Shown piece by piece: positions 8,410 to 17,406 of a stretch of 64,000 nucleotides of DNA (position 1 is its first letter; every line of letters starts with the position of its first letter). The translations under genes were made by a program, and so were the position numbers. The DNA lies in assembly GCA_049965615.1 (NCBI GenBank), contig JBMFWD010000002.1, positions 62,001 through 126,000 of the forward strand. Reading direction: 5' to 3'. The notes under the pieces are model-generated. The model was not told where the DNA came from. It did not search any database and saw only the letters and a program-made list of their open reading frames with translations. This DNA comes from Acidobacterium sp049965615. GTDB taxonomy: Bacteria; Acidobacteriota; Terriglobia; Terriglobales; Acidobacteriaceae.

Positions 8410-8429
8410 CCCGGTCTGGAGTTGAGCCC

Positions 8430-9805
<1,376 letters not shown>

Positions 9806-9809
<4 letters not shown>

Positions 9810-10069
9810 AACGTCTTGCGATAGTTCTGTTTGCCCTGGCTCTCTGGGTTTGTCCGGTGATGCTCCACGCATCTCCCCGGCACGTAAAACCGCGCTCAGC
9901 TACGCGCCACCATGTCGCCGGCCATCCCCGCACGCGCCACTATACGCAGAGGGCGCAACGGCATGCGGTTGTCCGGCCCGTGCAAGTGCGCCACTACACG
10001 CGCAAGGCGCATGTGGACAAAGCTGCACGCCACGCACACAGAAAGCACAAGAAGATCGGCCACAGGTAG
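9806..10069 (+). CDS. small exported His/Arg/Lys-rich protein coupled to ftsZ
   Basis: The 87-aa product has a clean signal peptide (MKRLAIVLFALALW..., cleavage likely after HA near residue 22). The mature part of about 65 residues holds 12 His, 13 Arg and 6 Lys with a single acidic residue. It contains two RHYT units, so it is extremely basic and could bind nucleic acid, anionic polymer or metal. The start codon overlaps the ftsZ stop (ATGA) and a good terminator follows at 10098-10128, so it is the last cistron of the division operon. I recognise no family and infer no specific function. Confidence 0.75.
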
Positions 10070-10097
10070 ACACGGACTCGCGTCTGCATCCGAAACA

Positions 10098-10128
10098 CCC
10101 GCCGGATTGGAATCTGCCGGGTTTTTTT
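10098..10128 (+). terminator. intrinsic terminator ending the murC-ftsQAZ operon
   Basis: Hairpin arms CCCGCCGGATT and AATCTGCCGGG (one mismatch, one G-U) with a GG centre, followed by seven T. It lies 28 bases after the small exported-protein stop and just before the convergent channel gene. Confidence 0.85.
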
Positions 10129-10137
10129 GTGTTGTTC

Positions 10138-11196
10138 TTAACTTGTCAGCATCTTCTCCAGCTCTTCCAGCCGGTCTCGCTCGCCCATTACGATCAGGTA
10201 ATCGCCGGGTGCGATTTCGAATTCCGCCGGCGGATTGAAGACCATCTCGCCTTCTTTGCGCCGTACCGCCAGCACAATCGCCCCGGAGTGGTGCGTTTCC
10301 ATCAACTGCGCCAGCGTGCGCGTACCGAAGGGCGTTTGCGGAGCTACGCATACCTGTTCGATGGAAACATGCGGCCCGAGATCGCTGTGCTCAAAGTCCA
10401 AAAACTCGACGACGTGCGGCCGGAGCAGGGCATTGGCCATCTGGTTGCCGGCAATCGCGTACGGAGTGAGCACCGTATCGGCGCCCGCGCGCCGCAGTTT
10501 ATCCCCGGCTTCTTCTTCTGAGACGCGCGTCACCACCTTCAGTCTGGGGTTGAGCGCCTTGGCCGAGAGAATGATGAAGAGATTCTCGGCATCCGAGGGC
10601 AACGCCGCAATCAGCCCGCGAGCACGCTCCACGCCGGCCTCGCGCAGGCTCTGGTCGCGTGTGGCGTCCGCCGCCACGGCAATCATGCCCATGGCGGTGG
10701 CGCGCTCCACGCGCGCTTCGTTGCGGTCCAGAATCAGGAACGGCGCCCGCGCCTGCTGCAGCTCATACGAGGCGTGCCGCCCCACGCGGCCAAAGCCGCA
10801 AACTATCACGTGGTCGCACAATGAGTGAATCATGCGCTTCATCCTGCTTTTTCCAAACCGGTCCTGCAATTCCAGTTCGATGATGGTTTGCGTCATCGCG
10901 CCGACGGCGAGAAACATCGACGTGACGCCAAAAAGAATCAGAAAAGCGTTGAATATCTGGCCATTCCTGCTCAATGGACCCAGTTCCTCGTGTCCGGAGG
11001 TGCTGATGGTGGTCACCGTGCGGTAGAAGGCGTCAAAGACGGAGTCGCCCTGCACAATCGTAAAGCCGACGGTGCCCGCAATCAGTGTGATGAACAGCAG
11101 TCCCGCAATGAGCAGCACGCGATACAGCAACCGTCGCGAGCGCAGCGTATGCGCTGTGATTTCCACCGATTGCCGTGGTCTGGGCATCTGCGGCAT
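10138..11196 (-). CDS. two-TM cation channel with RCK (TrkA-N/TrkA-C) domains, atypical filter
   Basis: The 352-aa protein has the MthK-like layout. TM1 is at about 26-48, the pore helix and filter at 55-72, TM2 at about 82-103, a Rossmann TrkA-N domain beginning DHVIVCGFGRVGR (128-140), and a TrkA-C domain in the last 80 residues (APGDYLIVMG). It should gate K+ or another monovalent cation through the inner membrane. The filter region reads TISTSGHEE (63-71) where K+ channels have TTVGYGD-like sequence. Val is replaced by Ser, the aromatic by His and the last Gly by Glu, so selectivity may differ. It is convergent with the division operon. Confidence 0.88.
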   Translation of the reverse strand: MPQMPRPRQSVEITAHTLRSRRLLYRVLLIAGLLFITLIAGTVGFTIVQGDSVFDAFYRTVTTISTSGHEELGPLSRNGQIFNAFLILFGVTSMFLAVGAMTQTIIELELQDRFGKSRMKRMIHSLCDHVIVCGFGRVGRHASYELQQARAPFLILDRNEARVERATAMGMIAVAADATRDQSLREAGVERARGLIAALPSDAENLFIILSAKALNPRLKVVTRVSEEEAGDKLRRAGADTVLTPYAIAGNQMANALLRPHVVEFLDFEHSDLGPHVSIEQVCVAPQTPFGTRTLAQLMETHHSGAIVLAVRRKEGEMVFNPPAEFEIAPGDYLIVMGERDRLEELEKMLTS

Positions 11197-11360
11197 CCTC
11201 CTCCGGACGCCTCATGATAAGCCTAACCGCTTCCGATTCCCTTGTGGAAACTCGATCCTGCGCCGATCCGCTTTGAAGAACAGCGTCCGCGGACATTCGC
11301 CGGAAAGCGTAGATCACCGTGGAGTAGTACCGCCGCCCGCGGCTCGATACACTGGAGCCA

Positions 11361-11654
11361 ATGGCCGTCGCATCCATGACGCTGCAGATTCGCATTGAGC
11401 ACAGCCGCTCGCTCAAGGATCGCCGCCAGGTGGTGCGCAGCCTTAAAGAAAAGCTGCGCCACGGCTTCAACATCTCCGTGGCCGAGCTGGACGAGGCAGT
11501 TACCTGGCAGTCCGCCACGCTCGGCGTTGCGGCGGTTTCCGGTTCGAGGGACTATCTGGCGGGCCTCATGGCCGAAGTGGAATCCGCAGCCCATCGGATT
11601 GCCGGCGACCTCGGCGCGGAAGTCGCCGACGCATGGTGGGAACTGCTCGACTGA
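11361..11654 (+). CDS. DUF503 / YlxP family protein
   Basis: The 97-aa product matches the DUF503 pattern. It has a short beta strand (TLQIRIEHSRSLKDRR), then VVRSLKEKLRHGFNISVAELDE, then a SATLGVAAVSGSRDYL strand-helix and a C-terminal AW motif. In Firmicutes the YlxP gene sits between infB and rbfA; here rbfA is about 5 kb away on the other strand, so that link is broken. A role in ribosome maturation is only suggested by that context elsewhere. A terminator follows at 11676-11714. Confidence 0.85.
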   Translation: MAVASMTLQIRIEHSRSLKDRRQVVRSLKEKLRHGFNISVAELDEAVTWQSATLGVAAVSGSRDYLAGLMAEVESAAHRIAGDLGAEVADAWWELLD

Positions 11655-11675
11655 CGGGTCGGCACCCAATCAAAA

Positions 11676-11714
11676 AGCAAAAGGGGCAACGGAAATTCCA
11701 TTGCCCCTTTTGCT
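11676..11714. terminator. bidirectional intrinsic terminator
   Basis: Perfect 14-bp stem, arms AGCAAAAGGGGCAA and TTGCCCCTTTTGCT, 11-base loop, between two convergent genes ending at 11654 and 11726. A run on the left (CAAAAAG) supplies a U-tract for the minus-strand gene. Confidence 0.88.
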
Positions 11715-11725
11715 GATACTTCGCG

Positions 11726-12229
11726 TTACTTCGATTCGCCCCTGGCCTTGTCGCGGGCTTTGCGGCGCGACTGGAAGACTTCCATCCCAACGCGCAGCCC
11801 GGTCATTACAGCCCCCATCTTGCGGGAGGTGCCGCCCGTGGCACTGTGAATCAGCCCTCCGGCGCGGCCAATGCCGCCCAGCACCATGCTGAGCGTTTCG
11901 TCCACGCGGCTGGCCTGCGTATGCGTCCGGTCCACAATGTCGGTCAGCGCGGTGTTGACGTGGTCCACCTGCCGGCGAACCGCGCGGGAGACCTCCAGCA
12001 TTTCGTCCGTGGCATCCTTCAGCTTGGGCGCGGCATCTTCGAGAATCTCGCGCACGGTCTTCACCGCCGGCAGCACATCTTCTTCCACGCGGTCGGTGAG
12101 AGCCTGCACGCGCTTCTTCATCCGCATCATGCCGGTCGCTGCCACGATCATCGCGATAGCCTGCATCAGCGCCGATGCGGCCACCACGACCACGCAGATC
12201 AGGATTCCTTGATTGGTCGTCAGGTGCAT
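11726..12229 (-). CDS. single-pass membrane protein with coiled coil (DUF948-like)
   Basis: The 167-aa product has one N-terminal membrane helix (residues about 9-33). A long heptad-rich region follows (VEEDVLPAVKTVREILEDAAPKLKD...), with a small Gly-rich patch and a basic tail. The arrangement resembles DUF948 proteins. Only three bases (GGA) separate its ATG from the stop of the preceding YtxH-type gene, so the two are co-translated. Likely an envelope or stress-related membrane protein; no enzymatic motif. Confidence 0.75.
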   Translation of the reverse strand: MHLTTNQGILICVVVVAASALMQAIAMIVAATGMMRMKKRVQALTDRVEEDVLPAVKTVREILEDAAPKLKDATDEMLEVSRAVRRQVDHVNTALTDIVDRTHTQASRVDETLSMVLGGIGRAGGLIHSATGGTSRKMGAVMTGLRVGMEVFQSRRKARDKARGESK

Positions 12230-12232
12230 TCC

Positions 12233-12634
12233 TTACGCCTGGCCTTCAGGAGCTTCCACTGCCTGCGGACCAGCCGTGGGCGCTGCCTGGCCGGCTGCGG
12301 CTTCGTAGGCCTGTTTGCCCGCCTGCACGGCCGCGGTAACCTTGTTCGACTTTTCGTGAACAAACTCCCGGCCCTGCTGGACGAAGTCACCCCACTGCGC
12401 CCGGCTGCGGTCTACGTACTCGTTGAGCCGCTCCCGGCCCTGCTGGGCATACGTGTTCACCTGGGTGGCCGCTTCACGGCTGCGGGTGCGAAGGTATTCC
12501 TGGCCGTCGCGTGCGCTGTTCAAAAGCTCTTCGCGCGTCTCCCGGCCCGATTTGGGAGCATACAGCACGCCTACCAGCGCGCCAATTCCAAGCCCTGCAA
12601 GAAACCAGCTGAATCCACTCGATTGATCTGACAT
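12233..12634 (-). CDS. YtxH-domain envelope/stress protein
   Basis: The 133-aa product begins with a membrane segment FSWFLAGLGIGALVGVLYAPKSGRETRE, the hallmark of the YtxH (gas-vesicle-like) family. A charged helical region and an Ala/Pro-rich tail follow. It is the first gene of a two-gene unit with the DUF948-like gene. The family is often stress induced; a role here is not shown by the sequence. A stretch of about 170 bases to its right holds no gene. Confidence 0.82.
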   Translation of the reverse strand: MSDQSSGFSWFLAGLGIGALVGVLYAPKSGRETREELLNSARDGQEYLRTRSREAATQVNTYAQQGRERLNEYVDRSRAQWGDFVQQGREFVHEKSNKVTAAVQAGKQAYEAAAGQAAPTAGPQAVEAPEGQA

Positions 12635-12804
12635 TCTTATCTCCTTCTTGTTTCAGCTTCTGGAAATCCGCATACTACCACAGTCCGGCTGTGCCTTCCA
12701 TGGGGATACATCCCTGTGCTTTGAAGCGGAAAATCTTCTTGCACAAGTAGATGCGCCTGCCTCGCGCCTGGCTGTATCCACTTTCTGGAACTCCGTTTGC
12801 CGTC

Positions 12805-13818
12805 TCATACTGCGCCCTCCTGCTCGATCATCCGGCTCAGTGAGAACGGCGGTCTTACCCATAGCATCGCATCAAATGTGCGCAGACGCGAAAATCCCAG
12901 GTGCTCGTAAAGCCGCACCGCTCCCACGTTCTGCTGGGTCACCGTCAGCGTTACGTCCCGGAACCTGCGCTTGTGCAGATATCCGGCGCAGTCTTCAATC
13001 ATCAGCCCGCCCAGCCCGTGGCCCTGGCACTCCGGAGCCACGCAGATCTGCGTGATGTGCGCCACGTCCTCCTTTACCTGTGAGCAAAGCAGCACTCCCT
13101 TCAGCGCGCCCGTCTTGTCCTGCACCAGAACCCGGGAGGCCGCCGGATCAAACAGCCCGCAGCCGGGAAAGCGGATGATGTTGTGCAGAAAACGCATGGA
13201 CCCGGCAATGCTCTGGTACTGGTCGTTGATGCGGCTGTCCAGGTGACCCGCGTAGGCGCCGGCAATCAGGTGAGCGGCGGGGGTAAAGTCCGCCTCGTTC
13301 CAGGGACGCATCCTCAGCCCGGGTGGCGCCTGTTCGAGCAGCATCGGCTTGTAGCCCGTCAGATCGAGCTGCATGAAGGAGCGACGGAAAATCTCAAACC
13401 CCGAGGCGCGAAAGACGCTGGAGAGGCTGCCGGAGGGATGCAGCAGCAGCTGCGCCTCAATCCGTTCGGTGCCCGGCGAGTTCTGCAGCATCTCGATGAG
13501 GTGTTCGAGCAAGCGCTTTTCGATCTCCCGCGCCGAATGCCGTCCGTCGCTGGTTGCCATGGCGTACACATCGCCAATCACGGCCTTGGCTTCTTCGTAG
13601 ACGCAAAAAGAGTAGCCCGTGATCCGCTTGCCGTCCGTGGCCACAAAGCCAGGCAGCACACGCGAATCCAGGTAGTGCAGAATCATCTCAATCGATGTCC
13701 GGTAGTTCCAGTTGAGTTGCCGGCTCCACTCCTTGTTCTCCATGTCGAGCAAGGGCTTGAGGTCGGCCGCGGAAAAGTGGCGGAGATCGAGAATATCCAA
13801 GGGAAGCGCCTGCGTCAT
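12805..13818 (-). CDS. tandem GNAT-domain N-acetyltransferase
   Basis: The 337-aa product (from the ATG at 13818, MTQALPLDILD) has two GNAT-like halves. The C-terminal one carries the acetyl-CoA pyrophosphate loop (ICVAPECQGHGLGGLM, around residue 265) and the NVGAVRLYEHLGF motif. The N-terminal half is degenerate. The layout resembles mycothiol-synthase-like double GNATs, but the substrate cannot be told. The frame remains open 17 codons further upstream, but an AAAAGGAG sequence lies about 15 bases before the chosen ATG. About 95 bases separate it from the glycosyltransferase gene upstream, probably the same transcript. Confidence 0.82.
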   Translation of the reverse strand: MTQALPLDILDLRHFSAADLKPLLDMENKEWSRQLNWNYRTSIEMILHYLDSRVLPGFVATDGKRITGYSFCVYEEAKAVIGDVYAMATSDGRHSAREIEKRLLEHLIEMLQNSPGTERIEAQLLLHPSGSLSSVFRASGFEIFRRSFMQLDLTGYKPMLLEQAPPGLRMRPWNEADFTPAAHLIAGAYAGHLDSRINDQYQSIAGSMRFLHNIIRFPGCGLFDPAASRVLVQDKTGALKGVLLCSQVKEDVAHITQICVAPECQGHGLGGLMIEDCAGYLHKRRFRDVTLTVTQQNVGAVRLYEHLGFSRLRTFDAMLWVRPPFSLSRMIEQEGAV

Positions 13819-13912
13819 CGTCTGCAGCTCATTCTCCTTTTCGGGCCCCCGCCGGGCGCAAAAGCCCACAGCGGAACCGCTGCCCGCATCATGATTCCGC
13901 GGCAGCGGCTGT

Positions 13913-15679
13913 CTACTGCTTTGCGGCCACCTGGTAAACCACTAGATTTTGTGCAGGATACTTGAAAAGCTCCTCGTATGTCCTGCCCTGCAGCAGGGTT
14001 TTCAGCTTTCCAATGTCTCTCATCTTGGTTATCAGGATGTGCCGGGTCGCTGGAATGTGGTCCGGGCCCTCCTGCCACACCTGCTGGTCGCGGTAAAACG
14101 CCAGTCCAAAGGCCATCTCCCGCCGCACATCGTACAGTGCCACAATTTCATCCTTCGGCGCAATCTGGTTGATGATTTTTGCCATGGGCCGCGCGGAAAA
14201 AGTCAGGTCCATCAGGTGGATATTGCGCTTGGTATTGCTCATCGGCCCCAGCCCGAAGACCGGGCCCACGCCGAAGATGTAGAACATCAGCACCACAATC
14301 GGCAGAATGGTCGCCGTGCGCAGCTTCTTCACTCCATACTGGCTCACCATGATCAGGATGAACACCACGGTCGCAAAGCCCGTCAGCCCGCCGGCAATCA
14401 GCGCCCGCCCTGGCGGAATCTGCTTCGGATTCAGCAGGTGCAGGGGCATCAGCAGCACAAATGTCACCAGGAAGCCCACCGTCAGCGCGTGCAGCACCAG
14501 CAGCCACGCCTGCAGGCCACGCCCCTTGATGCGGTTGATGTAATCGCCCGCCAGAATGGTCAGCGGCGGGATCGACGGCAGAATGTAGCCCGGCAGCTTG
14601 GATTGCGAAAGAGAGAAGAAGACGATGGGCAGCAGAGCCCAGACCACCAGGAACTCAGGGAAGGCGTCTCCGGCGCGTCCGTGGCCCACGTAGTGGCCTT
14701 TCCTGCGCCGTGCCCGCCACTCGTTCAGAGAGGTCCGCACCGCGTCGGCAAAAGCCGTCAGCGCAATCACCACCCAGGGCATCAGCGCAAGGATCACCAC
14801 CGGAAGGTAATACCAGAACGGCTGCTCGTGCTGGTACAGGTTCGTGCCGAACCGTTCCAGGTTCTGCTGCAAAATAAATTGCTTCAGGAAGGATGGATTT
14901 CGTATCTGTACCTCGATGTACCAGGGCAGGACAATTGCCAGGTACAGGGCAATGCCGGGCCACCAGATGGTCCTTCGCAGCACGGACCACTCCCTGCGCA
15001 GGGCGGCGAACACCACGAGGATGAGCAGGGCCAGGAACGGAGCCACCGGGCCTTTTGCCAGCGTGGCCGTCGCGTTGAAGAAGTACAGGTCAAACAGCCA
15101 GAACTTGCTGCCCGTTTCGTACCAGGCGTACCAGCCCAGCATGCCGATGCAGAAGGGCGCCGCCAACTGCATGTCTGTGGAAGCGCCGCGGGCAAAGCTC
15201 AAAATCGCCACGCAGGTCACGGTGATCAACGCCGCGTCCACCTCGCCTCCCCGGCGGAAGCTGCGCATGTGCATGTAGATGAGCACGATCAGAGTCAGCG
15301 CAAAGGTGGCGGAAGGCAGCCGTGCCGCCCAGTCATGCACGCCAAACTCAATGAAGGAGAGCATCGCGCGCCAGTAATAGAGGGCCGGCTTCTCCAGCCA
15401 CGGATGCCCCCACAGCATCGGCGTTACCAGGTCGTGCCGCTGGAGCATCTCGCGGGCCACCTGCGCGTAGCGAGGCTCGTCTGCGCCCACCAGGCCCAGC
15501 CCGTCGCCGCCAAAGGCCGGCACCAGCCCGTAAAACAGGAAGAAGATGCTGAAGCCCAGCATCGTGATCACCTGGGCGACCAGGGCAAAAGCCGGGTAAC
15601 GCGCGGAGATGCGACTCGGCGCGTGCTTGAAAGCGCGAATCCAGGGGGCAGTGGAAGAAGTTGGTTTACTCTCTGGCAC
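13913..15679 (-). CDS. ArnT-like GT39/GT83 family glycosyltransferase (multi-pass membrane)
   Basis: The 588-aa polytopic membrane protein has about twelve hydrophobic segments and a soluble C-terminal tail. Early loop motifs DEPRYAQVAREML and WLEKPALYYW are the polyprenyl-phosphate-sugar transferase signature seen in ArnT and PMT-type enzymes; the Asp-Glu in the first loop is the expected catalytic pair. It should move a sugar from a lipid carrier to lipid A, a polysaccharide or protein on the periplasmic side. A second enzyme of this superfamily is encoded at 32308-34200. The start used is a GTG; start uncertain. Confidence 0.85.
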   Translation of the reverse strand: MPESKPTSSTAPWIRAFKHAPSRISARYPAFALVAQVITMLGFSIFFLFYGLVPAFGGDGLGLVGADEPRYAQVAREMLQRHDLVTPMLWGHPWLEKPALYYWRAMLSFIEFGVHDWAARLPSATFALTLIVLIYMHMRSFRRGGEVDAALITVTCVAILSFARGASTDMQLAAPFCIGMLGWYAWYETGSKFWLFDLYFFNATATLAKGPVAPFLALLILVVFAALRREWSVLRRTIWWPGIALYLAIVLPWYIEVQIRNPSFLKQFILQQNLERFGTNLYQHEQPFWYYLPVVILALMPWVVIALTAFADAVRTSLNEWRARRRKGHYVGHGRAGDAFPEFLVVWALLPIVFFSLSQSKLPGYILPSIPPLTILAGDYINRIKGRGLQAWLLVLHALTVGFLVTFVLLMPLHLLNPKQIPPGRALIAGGLTGFATVVFILIMVSQYGVKKLRTATILPIVVLMFYIFGVGPVFGLGPMSNTKRNIHLMDLTFSARPMAKIINQIAPKDEIVALYDVRREMAFGLAFYRDQQVWQEGPDHIPATRHILITKMRDIGKLKTLLQGRTYEELFKYPAQNLVVYQVAAKQ

Positions 15680-15756
15680 GATCCGAAATCAGGCTAACAG
15701 ATTGGAGCCCACCCGGCCCCATCGATGTTTCCGGGCCGACATTCCAAAGCGCGGTT

Positions 15757-16791
15757 TCAGCCCAGCCCGTACATGCTTTCCCGCAGCATGGCGCGCAGCC
15801 TTTCCAGGATCACGTGCGTGGCCACGTGCATGGGCCCCTCCAGCGTGCAGCCGGCCGCGTGGGGATGCCCGCCGCCTCCAAACTCCTCCGCCACGCGGGC
15901 CACGTCCACCCGGCCCTTGCTGCGCAGCGAGAGCCGCACCCTGCGATCCTTCAACTCGCGCAGAAATACCGCCGTTTCCACGCCTGCGATGCCGATCGCG
16001 TAGTTCACCACGCCTTCGCAGTCTTCCTCTGCCGCCCGAGTCCGCAACATGTCGTCCTGCGATACGGAAAGCCACGCCAGCCGCCCATCACGCCGCAGGT
16101 TGCTCAGCGCCGCGCCCAGCAGCATCATCTTTGACGTGGGATTCGAGAAATACACCTGCTCGGCAATGGCCGCGGGCCGCGCGCCGTGCCGCACCAGGTT
16201 CGCCGCCAGCTCAAAGGTATGCGTATCCGTCCCGTCGTAGCAGAAGGAGCCCGTGTCGGTGAGCACCGCCGCGTACAGGCAGGTGGCCATCTCGGGTGTA
16301 ATCGCCACGCCGGCTTCCAGCGCCAGCTCATACACCAGCTCGGCCACCGCGCAGGCCTCCGGCTCAATCCAGTTCACGTCGGCAAACTTTTGCCCGCTCA
16401 CGTGGTGGTCCATGTTGATCAGCTTTCGGCCTTCCAGCCCGCGCAGCCGCGAGCGCGGAATGCCGTCGCACTCCAGAAGAATGACTGCGTCGTAATCGCC
16501 TTCGATGACAGCCCGGCGCTCAATCGTCCGCGAGCAGGGCAGCCCGTGGTAGATCAGCGGCAGCCCGTCGCAGGAGACCAGTTCGGCCTCCTTGCCCATC
16601 TGCTGCAGAATGCCGCCCATCGCCAGCATGGAGCCGATGGCGTCGCCATCCGGACGCGCATGTGCGCTCACCAGGAATCGCTGTCCCTCGCGAATCGCGT
16701 TCAGTACCGCATGCAGACCTTCCGGCTTGCCGTAAGCCGTTCCGGCAGGCTGGTAGCCTGGGGTTACGTCATAGAAGGTTTCTGACGACAT
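15757..16791 (-). CDS. nrnA: DHH-family nanoRNase / pAp phosphatase (NrnA)
   Basis: The 344-aa phosphoesterase has a DHH and a DHHA1 domain. Metal-binding motifs are visible: AHARPDGDAIGS (about 43-54), the ECDGI motif, NMDHHVSG (the DHH signature) and, near the C-terminus, the substrate-binding GGGGHPHAAG. It degrades 2-5-nt RNAs and/or pAp in the cytoplasm. It follows rbfA with a 5-base gap, a classic pairing (rbfA-nrnA), and both are minus strand. Confidence 0.94.
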   Translation of the reverse strand: MSSETFYDVTPGYQPAGTAYGKPEGLHAVLNAIREGQRFLVSAHARPDGDAIGSMLAMGGILQQMGKEAELVSCDGLPLIYHGLPCSRTIERRAVIEGDYDAVILLECDGIPRSRLRGLEGRKLINMDHHVSGQKFADVNWIEPEACAVAELVYELALEAGVAITPEMATCLYAAVLTDTGSFCYDGTDTHTFELAANLVRHGARPAAIAEQVYFSNPTSKMMLLGAALSNLRRDGRLAWLSVSQDDMLRTRAAEEDCEGVVNYAIGIAGVETAVFLRELKDRRVRLSLRSKGRVDVARVAEEFGGGGHPHAAGCTLEGPMHVATHVILERLRAMLRESMYGLG

Positions 16792-16796
16792 TGCTC

Positions 16797-17168
16797 CTAG
16801 GCATCCTTCCGTCTCCGTTTCGACCGGCCCAGCAGCTCGTCAATCCGAGCTTTCATCCGCTCCGATCGATCTACGTGGAAACTCAAGTCAGGAACGTGGC
16901 GCTTGCCGGTGCGCTCCTGCAACTCATGACGGATGTAGCCCCGCGCCGCGAACAAACCTTCCACGGTCTGCTCTTCCTCCTCCGGACCGCCGTCGACGGC
17001 GATCCATACCTGCGCGGACTTCCCACCCGGATTGAGAATCACTTGGCTTACGTAAGCAAAGCTGATGCGCGGATCGCTCAATTCTCCCTCGATCATGGCG
17101 CTGATCTCTTCGCGCAGCGACTCGGCTACACGATCCTGGTGATACTTTCTGCCTCTGGCTTCCTGCAT
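16797..17168 (-). CDS. rbfA: 30S ribosome-binding factor RbfA
   Basis: The 123-aa KH-like protein, of normal length, binds the 5' helix of 16S rRNA for late 30S maturation and cold adaptation. Recognised by YHQDRVAESLREEISAMIEGELSDPRI at the start, RHELQERTGKRHVPDLSFHVDRS late, and the basic tail. It is cotranscribed with nrnA. infB, the usual upstream neighbour, is not present; the next gene is malQ, 240 bases away. Those bases hold no gene I can support. Confidence 0.95.
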   Translation of the reverse strand: MQEARGRKYHQDRVAESLREEISAMIEGELSDPRISFAYVSQVILNPGGKSAQVWIAVDGGPEEEEQTVEGLFAARGYIRHELQERTGKRHVPDLSFHVDRSERMKARIDELLGRSKRRRKDA

Positions 17169-17406
17169 GTTTACTTCCTAGGGGGTAAACCTGAGAGGAT
17201 AACAGAGACTCGACCGTTACGATCACAAATCTGTAACAGAAATTGCGATTCCGGCGGGTTTGGGCAGGGTTGAGGGAGAAGGGCCGGCATAAGTGCCTGT
17301 AACAGCTCCATTTCCCGTAATCTGGCGCAGAAGCCTGAAAATTCTGGTTCCCAGGGGCGATGTTGCGGCAAATCAAGATGGAATCGACGAAAATCGCTGG
17401 TGAGGA

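Noticed and set aside
8295..8429. Upstream extension of FtsZ overlapping ftsA
   Set aside because: Family similarity begins after ATG 8430, which has GGAG 8 bases upstream.
13949..15697. 582-codon plus-strand ORF opposite the ArnT-like gene
   Set aside because: His/Gln/Arg-rich antisense frame; the minus strand encodes a clear polytopic glycosyltransferase.
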